Assembly: GCA_964527925.1 (NCBI GenBank)
Contig: CAZGQO010000012.1
Coordinates: forward strand, 7,106 to 71,105
Source: Ch128b sp964527925
GTDB taxonomy: Bacteria; Bacteroidota; Ignavibacteria; Ch128b
Direction of reading: 5' to 3'
Length of the DNA stretch: 64,000 bases
Shown here: positions 9,801 through 17,284 of the stretch, piece after piece
How positions within the stretch are numbered: position 1 is the stretch's first letter
How the letters are laid out: every line of letters begins with the position of its first letter
Position numbers and translations under genes: made by a program
Notes under the pieces: model-generated
What the model was told of the DNA's origin: nothing
Databases searched by the model: none
Seen by the model: the letters and a program-made list of their open reading frames with translations, nothing else

Positions 9801-10421
9801 AAAGATGTAAATATTTTAGTCCTTGATACGGAAGTTTATTCAAATACTGGTGGACAGATGTCTAAAGCAACTCCTAAAGGAGCAGTTGCAAGATTTGCTA
9901 TGGGTGGAAAACCAACTGCCAAGAAAGATTTAGGTTTGATGGCTTTGACTTATGGAAATGTTTATGTTGCTAAGGTTGCAATGGGTGCAAATGATGCTCA
10001 TACGGTTAGAGCTTTCCTCGAAGCGGAAGCTTACGAAGGTCCATCATTAATTATTGCTTATAGTCATTGTATTGCTCATGGAATCGATATGGAAAAAGGA
10101 ATGCGTCAACAGAAACTTGCTGTGGATTCTGGTTATTGGCAATTGTATCGATATAATCCGGAATTGATCAAAGAAGGTAAGAATCCATTTAAGTTTGATT
10201 CAAAGGGGATAAAAATTCCATTTAAAGAATATGCTTTTAATGAAACACGATATAAAATGTTAAGTAAATCGCATCCTCAAGTTGCTGAGCAATTGATGAA
10301 AGAAGCTCAGAAGGAAATTGAATTCAGATATAAACAATATGAGGAATTGGCTAACTCAAAAATTTATGAGATGTTTTTCAATTCTCATAACGATAAACCT
10401 CAAGAATTAGAAAAGAACTAA
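6807..10421 (+). CDS. nifJ: Pyruvate:ferredoxin (flavodoxin) oxidoreductase
   Basis: 1204 residues, the usual length of the homodimeric single-chain enzyme that converts pyruvate and CoA to acetyl-CoA, CO2 and reduced ferredoxin. Domain order: pyrimidine-binding domain from the N terminus with YPITPSSPMGE, transketolase-C-like domain (about 260-370), gamma domain (about 420-600, GLGADGTVGANKNSIKII), then a two-cluster ferredoxin domain with CIQCNKCVIVCP (from about 695) and CTGCGICVDVCP (from about 752). The thiamine-diphosphate domain has CAGCGET (about 826) and GGDGWAYDIG (about 978). All cluster cysteines are present. The upstream SD is AAGGAAGGG. It is the central fermentative/anaerobic carbon entry point and source of low-potential electrons. 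Confidence 0.97.
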   Translation: MERRKVTIDGNEAAAYIAYHTNEVIAIYPITPSSPMGEWCDAWAAEGRKNIFGDVPIVSQLQSEGGASGSVHGALQSGALTTTFTASQGLLLMIPNMFKIAGELTSTVFHVSARSIAAQALSIFGDHSDVMATRSTGFALLASNSVQEVMDFALIAQAATLEARVPFIHFFDGFRTSHEVMKVEELTIEDMRYMIDDDLVIAHRMRALNPERPFIRGTAQNPDVYFQGRETVNPFYLKCPEIVQKQMDKFAKLTGRQYHLFDYFGAPDAERVIILMGSGAQTVEETVEYLMDKGEKVGVLKVRLYRPFSVNHFVNSLPKTVKSIAVLDRTKEPGSAGEPLYLDVVNALTEKFNADELSFRLPKVIGGRYGLSSKEFTPSMVISIFNELSKHKPKNHFTIGIIDDVTNTSLEFDPSFNIEPKETIRCKFYGLGADGTVGANKNSIKIIGEETDYSAQGYFVYDSKKSGSTTVSHLRFGPKLIKSEYLITSANFIACHQQIFLEKFDMLEDAVEGATFLLNTQVPPDQVWDSLPEKVQRDLINKKMKFYVIDAYKVARETGMGVRINTIMQTCFFAISNIFPKDQAIKLIKDAIKKTYGAKGDKVVQMNFDAVDKTLDNLFEVPVPDKITSNKKLQPPVTDDAPEFVKDVLGKIIAGKGDYIPVSKMPVDGTFPSGTAKYEKRNIALEVPVWDPEVCIQCNKCVIVCPHATIRAKVYEEKYLVDAPPTFKYTKFKSKEYGENLLYSLQVAVEDCTGCGICVDVCPAKNKKETRLKAINMQPQLPLREQERVNWEYFLKLPELDRKLVKVENVKDSQFLEPLFEFSGACAGCGETQYVKLVTQLFGDRALIANATGCSSIYGGNLPTTPWTFNKEGRGPAWSNSLFEDNAEFGFGFRLAIDKHNQFAKILLEKMASQIGEKLVDEILNAKQKDEAGIYEQRLRVEELKRRLAETKDVDPVDVKHLLTVADYLVKKSVWIIGGDGWAYDIGYGGLDHVLASGKDVNILVLDTEVYSNTGGQMSKATPKGAVARFAMGGKPTAKKDLGLMALTYGNVYVAKVAMGANDAHTVRAFLEAEAYEGPSLIIAYSHCIAHGIDMEKGMRQQKLAVDSGYWQLYRYNPELIKEGKNPFKFDSKGIKIPFKEYAFNETRYKMLSKSHPQVAEQLMKEAQKEIEFRYKQYEELANSKIYEMFFNSHNDKPQELEKN

Positions 10422-10431
10422 TAATGTTAAT

Positions 10432-10459
10432 GAATTGTCCCGCTTCATCGGGACAATTC
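10432..10459 (+). terminator. Perfect 11-bp hairpin between nifJ and the next gene (no T-tract)
   Basis: GAATTGTCCCG (10432-10442), a six-base loop CTTCAT, and the exact complement CGGGACAATTC (10449-10459). It lies 10 bases after the nifJ stop. The downstream bases are A-rich rather than T-rich, so it is not a classic intrinsic terminator on either strand. It may stabilise the nifJ 3' end, attenuate read-through into the downstream gene, or be an RNA processing site. Confidence 0.5.
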
Positions 10460-10482
10460 AAAATTAAAAAATTGGAGGAAAA

Positions 10483-11490
10483 ATGGATTTGACAACAACA
10501 TATCTTGGAATTAAACTAAAAAATCCAATTATGCCTTCTGCCAGTCCTCTTTCAAAGGATCTTGATAGAGTTAAAAGGTTAGAGGATGCCGGTGCTTCAG
10601 CAATTGTGATGTGGTCGCTGTTTGAAGAAGAGCTAGAATCTGAACAATTGGAATTACACTATAGAACATCTATCCATTCAGAAAGTTATGCAGAGGCATT
10701 GAGTTACTTTCCAGAATTTTCGAAATATAAAATTGGTCCTGAATTTTATCTCGAACATTTAAGAAAGATTAAAGAGTCTGTTAGCATTCCAGTAATTGCC
10801 AGTTTAAATGGCAAGTCAATGGGCGGCTGGACTGATTACGTAAAAAATTTTGAAGAAGCTGGTGCAGATGCTCTGGAGTTGAACATTTATTTTCTTGCAA
10901 CAGATCCAACAAAAAGTTGTATCGATATTGATAATTTATACATCGATATTGTAAAAGAGGTAAGAAAGACAGTTAAAATTCCAATTGCTGTAAAGCTTAG
11001 TCCCTATTTCAGTTCCACTGCCTGGATTGCAAACGAATTGACGAAAGCAGGTGCAAAAGGACTTATTCTGTTCAATAGATTTTATCAACCCGATATTGAT
11101 TTAGAAAATTTAGAAGTTATACCAAATGTTATTCTAAGCACACCTTTTGAAAATAGATTACCTTTAAGATGGATTGCAATTCTTTATGGTAGAGTTAACG
11201 CTGACCTTGCGGCAACAAGTGGAATTGCTTCCGCTGAAGATGTGATAAAGATAATTATGGCAGGAGCAAGTGTGACTCAAATGTTTTCAGCGATTATAAA
11301 GTATGGTGAAAAACACATTGCCAATGTACTTGCTGATATTAAGAAATGGATGGAAGAACATGAGTATGAATCAATTGAACAGATGAAAGGAAGTATGAGT
11401 CACAAATCTGTTGAAAATCCTGCTGCTTTTGAGCGTGCGAACTACATGAAAATTCTTCAAACTTTTGATCCGCAAAAACTCAAATTTTGA
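10483..11490 (+). CDS. Dihydroorotate dehydrogenase-like FMN protein
   Basis: 335 residues, a TIM barrel of the DHOD family: LGIKLKNPIMPSASPLS at the N terminus, PVIASLNG, GADALELNIYF, and KLSPYFSS with the flavin/substrate-binding Lys. This subgroup is commonly annotated dihydroorotate dehydrogenase-like and is often found beside pyruvate:ferredoxin oxidoreductase. Its reaction is not established, so pyrD is not assigned. It starts 6 bases after a clear GGAGG site. Likely co-transcribed with nifJ through the intervening hairpin. Confidence 0.85.
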   Translation: MDLTTTYLGIKLKNPIMPSASPLSKDLDRVKRLEDAGASAIVMWSLFEEELESEQLELHYRTSIHSESYAEALSYFPEFSKYKIGPEFYLEHLRKIKESVSIPVIASLNGKSMGGWTDYVKNFEEAGADALELNIYFLATDPTKSCIDIDNLYIDIVKEVRKTVKIPIAVKLSPYFSSTAWIANELTKAGAKGLILFNRFYQPDIDLENLEVIPNVILSTPFENRLPLRWIAILYGRVNADLAATSGIASAEDVIKIIMAGASVTQMFSAIIKYGEKHIANVLADIKKWMEEHEYESIEQMKGSMSHKSVENPAAFERANYMKILQTFDPQKLKF

Positions 11491-11602
11491 GAAATTATGT
11501 ATATATAAAAGAGAGCGGTTGTTTTAGTAAATTTTATCTGTTTATAAGTATTTACAAAATGTTTTGAACAAAAATTAAATTGCAAGTGAAATTATTTTAC
11601 GA

Positions 11603-12172
11603 ATGAAAAAAGAAAAGAAAACACAAATTCTTATTAGGGTTAAAAAAGAAACAATCCTAGAAAAAATTATCGTATCGACTGACCTTTCACCTCTCTCTTT
11701 AGTTGCATTAGAATATGCTAATTCGATTGCAGAGACTTATGATGCAAAAGTTTATCTCGTTTATGTATGTGAACAGGTTCCATCCGAGAAAAAAATGAAA
11801 AAATATCCTGAGCTTAAAGAGAAATACAGGGAGTTCAAAAAGAAAATCCGTGAGGAATTAAAAAAGCTTGCTATTGAAAAACTTAATCTCGCAGAAGAAG
11901 TTGAAATAGTTGTTCTTGAAGGTAATCCTTATAAGGAAATTATTAAGTTCACTATTGATAATAATATTGGGCTAATTGTAGTAGCTTCTCATGGACGCAC
12001 TGGATTTTCACATATGTTAATGGGTGGTGTTGCTGAGAAGATTGTCAGATATTCACCTGTACCTGTTTTGACCGTTAAACCAGAACAGGTTGCAACTACT
12101 TTCTTAACAAGAGATGAAGTAGAAAAAGAGTTACACTTAAAATTTAAACAGGATGATTTTTTTGAATTCTAG
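11603..12172 (+). CDS. Universal stress protein (UspA family)
   Basis: 189 residues with the UspA fold: IIVSTDLSPLSLVALEYA near the start and the C-terminal ASHGRTGFSHMLMGGVAEKIVR followed by SPVPVLTVKP. The nucleotide loop G-x2-G-x9-G is present, with Gly in place of the usual Ser/Thr after the last Gly, so ATP binding is probable but not certain. A short basic N-terminal extension precedes the first strand. It sits directly ahead of the cytochrome cluster, so it may respond to energy or redox stress. Confidence 0.9.
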   Translation: MKKEKKTQILIRVKKETILEKIIVSTDLSPLSLVALEYANSIAETYDAKVYLVYVCEQVPSEKKMKKYPELKEKYREFKKKIREELKKLAIEKLNLAEEVEIVVLEGNPYKEIIKFTIDNNIGLIVVASHGRTGFSHMLMGGVAEKIVRYSPVPVLTVKPEQVATTFLTRDEVEKELHLKFKQDDFFEF

Positions 12173-12204
12173 ATAATCAACCTATAGGGAGAGAGTTGAA
12201 AATT

Positions 12205-14346
12205 ATGAAAAAAAACCGGGTGCTGTACCAGCTTTTCATTCTATTTCTCTTAATGTTGAACACAAATCTATTTTCACAAACAAATGATGAATGTTTAACC
12301 TGCCATAGCGATACTGAATTATCAACTGAGAAAAATGGGAAAACAATTTCTCTTTTTGTCGATGATAAAGTTCTGAATAATTCGGTTCATAGAAAACTTA
12401 GTTGTGTATCCTGCCATAAAGGATTTAATCCAGAAGAATTGCCCCATAAGGAAGTCATTGAACCAATCAAATGTTCGAGCTGTCACAAAGATGCACCTGT
12501 TAAACATATATTCCACCCGAAGATATTCAAATTGGGTGAAAAGATGGGTTTAGCAGGAATTGACTGTAAAGAATGTCATGGTACACATAATGTAATTTCA
12601 ATAAGGAATACTTCCTTCCCATTCTACATTTCAAATCAAGTGAATTCTTGTGGAAAATGTCACTCATCGATTAAATCAGATTTTGAAAAATCAATTCATT
12701 TCAAAGCAGTTGTGGATAATATTCCACTTGCACCAAACTGTTTGAATTGTCATAAAACAAAAGTTTCGAACGAATATGTAATACAGGATTCGTTGAAAGG
12801 TAAAATCGCACAGGAAAAACTTTGCTTGAGCTGTCACCTTGAAAAACCAGATGTTTCAGAATTAGTTGCTACAAAACTATCATTTATTAAGGCCTATGAA
12901 AATAGTGTGCATGGACAAGCTCTGCTCAAAGGAAATCCAAAAGCTGCAAACTGTGTTGATTGTCACAGTTCTCACTTAATAATAAAGAAGAGTGATGAAG
13001 AATCACCAGTTTCAAAATTTAAAGTAGTAAGTACTTGTGGTAAATGTCACGATAAGATTGCTGTTGAATTTTCGGAAAGTATTCATGGAGTTGCTTTATC
13101 AAAAAGGAATGTAGATGCACCAACTTGCACCGATTGTCATGGTGAGCATAATATATTATCTCCCGATGATCCACGAGCAACAGTTTCATACAGAAATGTT
13201 TCTGTTCAGGTTTGTTCACCCTGTCATGAATCGGTAAAACTTTCTGAGAAGTATGGATTATCAATTAAACAACCCGGAACATATAGTACAAGTTATCATG
13301 GTTTAGCTTTGAGAGGTGGTGATACTGAAGCTGCTAACTGCGCAAGTTGTCATGGTTATCATAACATCAAACCTTCTACAGACTCGACTTCCACTATCCA
13401 CAAATTAAACCTTGTGAAAACTTGTGGTAAATGTCATCCCGGTGCAAACGAAAGATTTGCGACGGGAAAAATTCACATTACCGAGAGAGAGAAAGAGGAA
13501 CCAGTTCTTTACTGGATTTCAACGATTTATATAATTTTGATTGTGACTACGATTGGTGGAATGTTTATTCATAATATTTTCGATTTCATTAAGCGTGCAA
13601 AAAGAAGAAAGATGATTCAGAGAGGATTGATTAAACAGGAACATCATGGACATGCACTTTATTTGAGAATGACTGTTAATGAAAGAATTCAGCACTTTCT
13701 GTTATTGATAAGTTTCTTTACGCTTGTCATCACAGGCTTTGCTTTGCGATTCCCTGATGCATGGTGGGTAAGACATTTACGAGATTTAATTTCAGGATTT
13801 TTTGAATGGCGTAGTTTACTTCACCGAATTGCCGCTGTTGTTATGGTCGCCGATTCTATTTACCACATCTTTTATCTCGCATTTACAGAAAGAGGCAGAC
13901 AATTATTCAAAGATTTACTTCCAAATATTAAAGATGTGAAAGATGCAATTGGAGTAATGAAATATAATCTTGGTCTTTCACCAGTAAAACCAAAACTGGA
14001 TAGATTCAGTTATGTCGAAAAAGCTGAATACTGGGCTTTGATCTGGGGAACTGTTGTGATGACAATCACTGGAATTATTATGTGGTTTGAAAATACATTT
14101 ATTGGAATATTCACAAAACTTGGATATGATATTGCAAGAACAATTCACTACTTTGAAGCATGGTTAGCTTTTCTGGCAATAATTGTCTGGCACTTTTACT
14201 TTGTAATTTTCAATCCTGATGTCTACCCGATGAGTCTTGCATGGATTAAGGGTACTCTCACAGAAGAAGAAATGGCAGATGAACATCCACTTGAACTTGA
14301 AAGAATTAAAAAGCAACAAGAACAAAAAGATGTTCAAGAAAATTAA
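12205..14346 (+). CDS. 13-haem cytochrome c fused to a b-type membrane cytochrome domain
   Basis: 713 residues. A cleavable-looking signal peptide (about 1-25, ending LFSQ) precedes an extracytoplasmic region with 13 CXXCH motifs (CLTCH to CGKCH). A first transmembrane helix (about 430-450) leads to a C-terminal b-type domain of about four helices, with haem-ligand candidate histidines in RIQHF, LLHRI, SIYHIF, TIHYF and VWHFY. Such a fusion could oxidise menaquinol in the membrane and pass electrons to the periplasmic haem wire. Start: ATG 12205 after AGGGAGAGAG; a TTG three codons upstream is the alternative. The last 17 bases overlap the next gene, so they are translated together. The N terminus and b domain are paralogous to the next two proteins. 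Confidence 0.9.
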   Translation: MKKNRVLYQLFILFLLMLNTNLFSQTNDECLTCHSDTELSTEKNGKTISLFVDDKVLNNSVHRKLSCVSCHKGFNPEELPHKEVIEPIKCSSCHKDAPVKHIFHPKIFKLGEKMGLAGIDCKECHGTHNVISIRNTSFPFYISNQVNSCGKCHSSIKSDFEKSIHFKAVVDNIPLAPNCLNCHKTKVSNEYVIQDSLKGKIAQEKLCLSCHLEKPDVSELVATKLSFIKAYENSVHGQALLKGNPKAANCVDCHSSHLIIKKSDEESPVSKFKVVSTCGKCHDKIAVEFSESIHGVALSKRNVDAPTCTDCHGEHNILSPDDPRATVSYRNVSVQVCSPCHESVKLSEKYGLSIKQPGTYSTSYHGLALRGGDTEAANCASCHGYHNIKPSTDSTSTIHKLNLVKTCGKCHPGANERFATGKIHITEREKEEPVLYWISTIYIILIVTTIGGMFIHNIFDFIKRAKRRKMIQRGLIKQEHHGHALYLRMTVNERIQHFLLLISFFTLVITGFALRFPDAWWVRHLRDLISGFFEWRSLLHRIAAVVMVADSIYHIFYLAFTERGRQLFKDLLPNIKDVKDAIGVMKYNLGLSPVKPKLDRFSYVEKAEYWALIWGTVVMTITGIIMWFENTFIGIFTKLGYDIARTIHYFEAWLAFLAIIVWHFYFVIFNPDVYPMSLAWIKGTLTEEEMADEHPLELERIKKQQEQKDVQEN

Positions 14347-16315
14347 TTTAGCCATTATATTTTTTGTTCTTCTTTTGATTCTTTCGACTGTGGGTAGCTT
14401 TGCCCAGGAAAATGAAGATTGTTTAATGTGTCATAATGATAAGGAATTAACTAAAAAAGTTGGAAATAAAACAGTTTCACTATTTGTAGATGAATCGAAA
14501 ATTAAATCATCTGTTCATAAATCGGTCAAGTGTGTTTCCTGTCATTCTGATTTGAAAGATGCTGAATTCCCTCATGAAAGTGATTTAAAGAAAGTCGATT
14601 GTGGTCAATGTCATAAAGAACAAAGCATTCAATTCTGGATTTCATTGCATGGGAAAGCAAAATCAAAAGGAGATCCACTGGCTCCTGATTGTAAAACCTG
14701 TCATAGATATCATCAAGTTCTAAGTTCAAAGGATTTAAACTCTCAAACCAATCCACTAAGAGTTCCTTTTCTATGCGGTCAATGTCATAGAGAAGGTGCG
14801 CCAGTTCAAAGACAGAGAGTTATTCATCAGGATAAAATTCTTGAAAATTACACTGAAAGTATTCATGGTGAAGGATTATTAAGAAAAGGTCTTGTAGTTT
14901 CTGCAACTTGTACATCATGTCATACTTCTCATTTCATTCTTCCTCACACTGATCAAAGATCATCAATTGCAAGAAGAAATATTTCATCCGCATGCGCAAA
15001 ATGTCACACACAAATTGAAGCAGTTCACAGAAAAGTTATTCGTGGGGAATTATGGGAAAAAGAAGCACATGTGCTTCCTGCATGCGTTGATTGTCATCAA
15101 CCACATAAAGTGAGAAGAGTTTTTTATGACCAGGGTACTGCAGATGAAGATTGTTTAAGCTGTCATGAAAATAAAGATTTGAAAGCCAGTGATGGAAGAT
15201 CAATGTTTGTTGACTATTCTCTTTTAAATCGTTCCATTCTTCAAAAAATTGCCTGCAGTCAATGCCATTCAGAAGTCAATCCTTCAAAAATAAGACCATG
15301 TATTTCAATCAAAAATAAAGTTGATTGTTCAGCCTGTCATGCTGAAGTTGTTAATGTATATCAGACAAGCTTGCATGGGACATTATTTGCTAAAAATGAT
15401 CCAAACGCTCCAAGCTGTCGTGATTGTCATGGAACACATGGAATTTTGAGCAAGCGAGATCCTGCATCAAAAACTTTTCCAATTAATGTTCCGAATCTCT
15501 GCGCTCAATGTCATCGTGAAGGTGAAAAAGCCGCTGTGCGATATAAAGGTCCTGAACACGAAATAGTTGAAAAATATGTGGAAAGTATTCACGGAAAGGG
15601 ATTATTGAAGAGTGGTCTTGTTGTAACTGCAATGTGCATAGATTGTCATACTGCTCATGGTGAATTACCCGCTAAAGATCCTCGATCAACAGTTAATCGA
15701 AAAAATATCGCAAAAACTTGTGGTAAATGTCATCACGGAATTGAAGAACAATTTGAAAAAAGCATCCACTCTCCTTTAGTCAATAAAATTGATAAACCAC
15801 TGCCAGTTTGCAGCGACTGTCACACCGCACATAAAATTATCAGAGCTGATGATCAGGGATTTAAATTAGTTGTAATGAATCAATGTGGTCGTTGTCACGA
15901 AGAAATTGCCAAAACTTATTTTGATACTTATCATGGAAAAGTTTCAAGACTTGGATATACGAAAACCGCTAAATGTTATGATTGTCATGGTGCCCATGAC
16001 ATTCTTCATGTTTCAGATTCACGTTCTCATCTAAGTCGTAATAATGTTGTAAAAACCTGTCAGAAATGTCATCACGGTGCGAACAGAAGATTTGCTGGTT
16101 ATTTAACTCACGCAACTCACCATGATCTAGATAAATATCCATATCTTTTCTGGGAATTCTGGAGTATGACTGGTTTGTTAATTTTTACATTTGTACTCGG
16201 CGGAATTCATACACTTTTGTGGTTGCCACGATCATTGCAATGGAAAAGAGAATTAAGTAAAAAAGAGAATGAAATGAAATCAATTGATTCAAAATCAGAT
16301 GAGAAAGGGGGGTGA
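14330..16315 (+). CDS. 19-haem cytochrome c with C-terminal membrane anchor
   Basis: 661 residues from ATG 14330 (a longer frame begins inside the previous gene, but this ATG is followed at once by a signal peptide ending SFAQ). It has 19 CXXCH motifs. The first eight haems (CLMCH to CVDCH) and the next eight (CLSCH to CSDCH) align motif by motif, with shared SIHG and CGQCHREG/CAQCHREG landmarks, so an eight-haem module has been duplicated in tandem and three further haems added. A single membrane helix near residues 605-628 anchors it, with a basic cytoplasmic tail. It lacks the b domain of its neighbour, which is encoded separately just downstream. Probable periplasmic electron conduit. Confidence 0.9.
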   Translation: MFKKINLAIIFFVLLLILSTVGSFAQENEDCLMCHNDKELTKKVGNKTVSLFVDESKIKSSVHKSVKCVSCHSDLKDAEFPHESDLKKVDCGQCHKEQSIQFWISLHGKAKSKGDPLAPDCKTCHRYHQVLSSKDLNSQTNPLRVPFLCGQCHREGAPVQRQRVIHQDKILENYTESIHGEGLLRKGLVVSATCTSCHTSHFILPHTDQRSSIARRNISSACAKCHTQIEAVHRKVIRGELWEKEAHVLPACVDCHQPHKVRRVFYDQGTADEDCLSCHENKDLKASDGRSMFVDYSLLNRSILQKIACSQCHSEVNPSKIRPCISIKNKVDCSACHAEVVNVYQTSLHGTLFAKNDPNAPSCRDCHGTHGILSKRDPASKTFPINVPNLCAQCHREGEKAAVRYKGPEHEIVEKYVESIHGKGLLKSGLVVTAMCIDCHTAHGELPAKDPRSTVNRKNIAKTCGKCHHGIEEQFEKSIHSPLVNKIDKPLPVCSDCHTAHKIIRADDQGFKLVVMNQCGRCHEEIAKTYFDTYHGKVSRLGYTKTAKCYDCHGAHDILHVSDSRSHLSRNNVVKTCQKCHHGANRRFAGYLTHATHHDLDKYPYLFWEFWSMTGLLIFTFVLGGIHTLLWLPRSLQWKRELSKKENEMKSIDSKSDEKGG

Positions 16316-16326
16316 AGAAAGCAGAA

Positions 16327-17166
16327 ATGAATAACTTAAAAGAAAAGTATTTCCAGCGCTTCACCATTTTAGATCGAACTCTTCATGTTCTTATGATTAT
16401 AAGTTTTCTTAGCCTATCATTAACTGGCATGACTTTGAAGTTTTCTTATACAGGATGGGCTGTGTTTTTATCCAAGCTTTTTGGTGGATTTGAATCAGCA
16501 GGTACAATTCATCGAATTGCAGCAAGTTTAATGATTGGAGTTTTTATAACTCACATAATTGATCTATTCAGAATTAAAAAAGAAAAGTATGGTTCCTGGA
16601 AGGTTATGCTTACGGGTCCAAACACAATGCTGTCTACAAAAAAAGATCTGATTGATTTTCGTGATTCCATTAAATGGTTCCTTGGTTTGGGTGAAAAACC
16701 CAAATATGGTCGATGGACCTACTGGGAAAAATTTGATTATTTCGCTGTGTTCTGGGGAATTTTTGTCATTGGTTCGACCAGTTTTGTTCTCTGGTTTCCT
16801 GAATTTTTCACAAACTTTCTTCTGGACTGGATGATTAATGTTGCAACCATTATTCATTCCGATGAAGCTTTGCTTGCAACAGGATTCATATTCACAGTTC
16901 ATTTTTTAAATACACATTTAAGACCCGAGAAATTTCCAATGGATATTGTCATCTTCACCGGGTCAATGCCTCTTGAAGAATTTAAACGAGATAAACCCGC
17001 TCAATATGAGGAACTCGTTAAATCCGGAAAATTAGATGAATTTCTCGTCGAAAGACAACCAGATGTAGTTATTAAAACAATAAAAATTTTTGTCTGGACT
17101 GTTCTGTTGATTGGTTTCAGTATCATTATCTGGATTATATACGCAATGGTTTTTGCCTATCGATAA
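16327..17166 (+). CDS. b-type cytochrome membrane subunit
   Basis: 279 residues with about five membrane helices. Histidines suited to bind b haems occur in RTLHVLM, TIHRIAA, FITHII, TIIHSDE and FTVHFLN. It aligns with the C-terminal membrane domain of the 13-haem fusion protein, including the FPMD/YPMS segment and following acidic stretch. It would serve as quinol-oxidising partner of the 19-haem protein. An in-frame GTG at 16312 overlaps the previous stop (GTGA) and is an equally possible start; I chose the ATG at 16327. An extra C-terminal helix (about 250-275) is absent from the fused version. Confidence 0.85.
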   Translation: MNNLKEKYFQRFTILDRTLHVLMIISFLSLSLTGMTLKFSYTGWAVFLSKLFGGFESAGTIHRIAASLMIGVFITHIIDLFRIKKEKYGSWKVMLTGPNTMLSTKKDLIDFRDSIKWFLGLGEKPKYGRWTYWEKFDYFAVFWGIFVIGSTSFVLWFPEFFTNFLLDWMINVATIIHSDEALLATGFIFTVHFLNTHLRPEKFPMDIVIFTGSMPLEEFKRDKPAQYEELVKSGKLDEFLVERQPDVVIKTIKIFVWTVLLIGFSIIIWIIYAMVFAYR

Positions 17167-17284
17167 AGTATAATTCACAGTTTGTTTGATTTATAGGTTC
17201 TCTGTAATCAATGAAAAAATATTTTTAAAGTAATGTTTAGCTTTTAACAAAATTTGATTACACATAAATGTGAGGAATGGCAAA

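Noticed and set aside
14237..14329. N-terminal extension of the 19-haem cytochrome into the previous gene
   Set aside because: ATG 14330 gives an immediate signal peptide, whereas the extension would bury it.
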